This document shows, piece by piece, positions 62,607 through 64,000 of a stretch of DNA of 64,000 bases (position 1 is the stretch's first letter; each line of letters starts with the position of its first letter). The notes under the pieces were generated by a model. The model searched no databases and was not told the DNA's origin. It was given only the letters and a program-made list of their open reading frames with translations. A program made the translations under genes and the position numbers. Source of the DNA: Dorea_D hominis (GTDB lineage Bacteria > Bacillota > Clostridia > Lachnospirales > Lachnospiraceae). The stretch lies in the NCBI RefSeq assembly GCF_014287705.1, contig NZ_JACOOY010000011.1:1-64000 (forward strand). The letters are read 5' to 3'.

Positions 62607-64000
62607 ATGGGAAAAGTACAGATTTTATTACGTCAGCATGTTGGCGCACCGTGTGCACCGTGCGTTGAAGTTGGGGCAGATGTAAAAAAAGGTACACTGA
62701 TTGCTACACCAACTGGACTTGGAGCTAACATCTATGCCAGTGTATACGGAAAAGTAACAGAGATTACAGATGACAGAATCATCATTGAAGCTGCAGATGA
62801 GCAGCCGGATGAATTCGTGCCGATCGATGTGCCGGAAGATGCAAGTAAACTGGATATGGTAAAAGCAGCCGGAGTAGTTGGAATGGGAGGAGCTGGATTC
62901 CCGACAGGAGTTAAGCTTAACATTAACTTGGCAGAGACTCCGATGGGAGAGATTAATCCGGAGATCAACCCGGAACTGCCAAAGGATTTCAGTATCGACT
63001 GTGGATATATCCTGATCAATGCTGCTGAGTGTGAACCGGGACTGGAGCACAATACACAGCAGATTGAGACACAGACAGATAAAGTAATCCGCGGTATCAA
63101 ATACTGCATGGAAATCACACATGCTGAGAAGACGATTATCGCAATTAAGAAAAAACATCACAAAGCAATCAAAGCTCTGCAGAAAGCTCTTGAGAAGGAG
63201 TCTGCTATTACAATGCATCTGCTTCCGGATATTTATCCAATGGGAGAAGAACGTGCGGTAGTAAGAGAGTGTCTGGGTGTGAACCTTGATACAACTCAGC
63301 TTCCATCAGCTGCAAGAGCAGTAGTTGTTAACGTAGAGACTGCCTGTCGAGTAGCAGAAGCGATCGATGAGAAGAGACCATGTATCAGCAAGAACATGAC
63401 TGTTCGTGGAAAATTAAATGGCGGTAACGAAGCACACGTATTTATGGATGTGCCGATCGGTGTAAGCGTTGGAGAGATGATCGAAAAAGCAGGCGGAATT
63501 GAAGAGCCTTACGGTGAGATCATTATGGGAGGAGCCTTCACAGGTAAATCTACAGAATTAGACGCACCGATAACTAAGACAACAGGAGCAATTCTTGTAA
63601 CTGTTGAATTCCCAGATCTTCACGGAGCAAATGTAGGTATCTTAGTTTGTGCCTGCGGCGGAAGCGAAGAACGTATGAGAGAGATTGCTAAGAAGATGAA
63701 TGGAAACGTTGTTTCTATGTGCAGATGTAAACAGGCAATCGAGAATAAACCAGGAGCACCGCTTAAGTGCTTAAGACCTGGTAACTGCCCTGGACAGGTT
63801 AAGAACAACCTGCAGTTCAAGAAAGACAAATGTGAATATATCATCATCGGTAACTGCTCTGACTGCTCTAACACAGTTATGGCATCCGGACCGAAGATGG
63901 GCTTGAAAGTATTCCATCAGACAGACCATGTTATGAGAACAGTCGGACATCCACTGTACAGAACTCTGAGAGTTTCTAAACAGGTAAGTCAGGATATTGA
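62607..64000 (+). CDS. prdC: Proline reductase-associated electron transfer protein PrdC (partial)
   Basis: At least 464 codons, cut by the window end. The RnfC-like part has VVGMGGAGFPTGVK near 92 and LINAAECEPGLEHN near 135; later come GILVCACGGSEERM near 349, LRPGNCPGQ near 390 and IGNCSDCSNTVM near 413. PrdC passes electrons from NADH to the PrdAB D-proline reductase. No in-frame TGA is seen in this part, so any Sec of the pathway must lie elsewhere, as in PrdB. AGGAGAG at 62591 fits the ATG. Confidence 0.92.
   Translation, partial: MGKVQILLRQHVGAPCAPCVEVGADVKKGTLIATPTGLGANIYASVYGKVTEITDDRIIIEAADEQPDEFVPIDVPEDASKLDMVKAAGVVGMGGAGFPTGVKLNINLAETPMGEINPEINPELPKDFSIDCGYILINAAECEPGLEHNTQQIETQTDKVIRGIKYCMEITHAEKTIIAIKKKHHKAIKALQKALEKESAITMHLLPDIYPMGEERAVVRECLGVNLDTTQLPSAARAVVVNVETACRVAEAIDEKRPCISKNMTVRGKLNGGNEAHVFMDVPIGVSVGEMIEKAGGIEEPYGEIIMGGAFTGKSTELDAPITKTTGAILVTVEFPDLHGANVGILVCACGGSEERMREIAKKMNGNVVSMCRCKQAIENKPGAPLKCLRPGNCPGQVKNNLQFKKDKCEYIIIGNCSDCSNTVMASGPKMGLKVFHQTDHVMRTVGHPLYRTLRVSKQVSQDI

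Noticed and set aside
62607..64000. Selenocysteine codon in PrdC
   Set aside because: Reading the visible part codon by codon shows no in-frame TGA.
1..64000. CRISPR arrays, rRNA genes, phage or conjugative elements
   Set aside because: No regular direct-repeat arrays, rRNA stretches, integrases or phage structural genes were seen.

Overview
The window reads as chromosomal DNA of a gut-type Lachnospiraceae (Clostridia, low-to-moderate GC). The support is the overall gene style: GAGG-type ribosome sites, the murB-rapZ-whiA-crh order, a type III glutamine synthetase, an Etf-linked lactate dehydrogenase, and a selenium/D-proline reductase module. A genus cannot be named from sequence reading alone; relatives of Clostridium scindens/hylemonae or Dorea are plausible.

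Region 1 (1-13.8 kb) is carbon catabolism. It opens with the end of a dihydroxyacetone-kinase L subunit and a structured intergenic region. A SorC-regulated operon follows: FGGY kinase, 2-hydroxyacid dehydrogenase, class II aldolase, second dehydrogenase, second FGGY kinase and a HAD phosphatase. Next come an M24 peptidase, a Cof-type HAD, an RpiB-like isomerase, a fused DhaK-DhaL kinase and a divergent triosephosphate-isomerase-like enzyme. The set fits breakdown of four- or five-carbon (acid) sugars through DHAP; the real substrate is not proven.

Region 2 (13.8-26.2 kb) holds a probable D-threonate operon (PdxA2-like dehydrogenase, DUF1537 kinase, KdgT-type permease), with CGAAA-repeat operators shared with the divergent TPI-like gene. 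A DeoR regulator, a FadR/GntR regulator and an EtfB-EtfA-LctD electron-bifurcating 2-hydroxyacid dehydrogenase follow, with twin TTGGTnnnACCAA operators. A second M24 peptidase and a SPOR-domain cell-wall amidase close the region.

Region 3 (26.2-44.2 kb) is mixed housekeeping: an Rpn-like nuclease, a sigma-70-like protein lacking its promoter-reading parts, a CorC-type membrane protein, murB-rapZ-whiA-crh, a lipid kinase, fba, and glnN behind an attenuator with an ANTAR-like hairpin. RNA methyltransferase, rdgB and phosphoesterase genes, eight tRNAs including the tRNA-Leu, and a MATE exporter complete it.

Region 4 (44.2-52.3 kb) has two adjacent exported redox-type proteins: Ig-like repeats joined to rhodanese domains (frameshifted, behind a promoter with a run of nine G) and Ig-like repeats joined to flavodoxin. 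It also has a membrane protein, a HAD phosphatase, rubredoxin, a methyltransferase and a PHP hydrolase.

Region 5 (52.3-64 kb) is the selenium module: yedF, selD (itself with an in-frame UGA and SECIS-like hairpin), selA, selB, a LysR regulator, a cysteine-desulfurase-like enzyme and a DUF3343 protein. It is followed by a TetR regulator, proline racemase, tRNA-Sec and the start of prdC. This links selenocysteine synthesis to Stickland reduction of D-proline.
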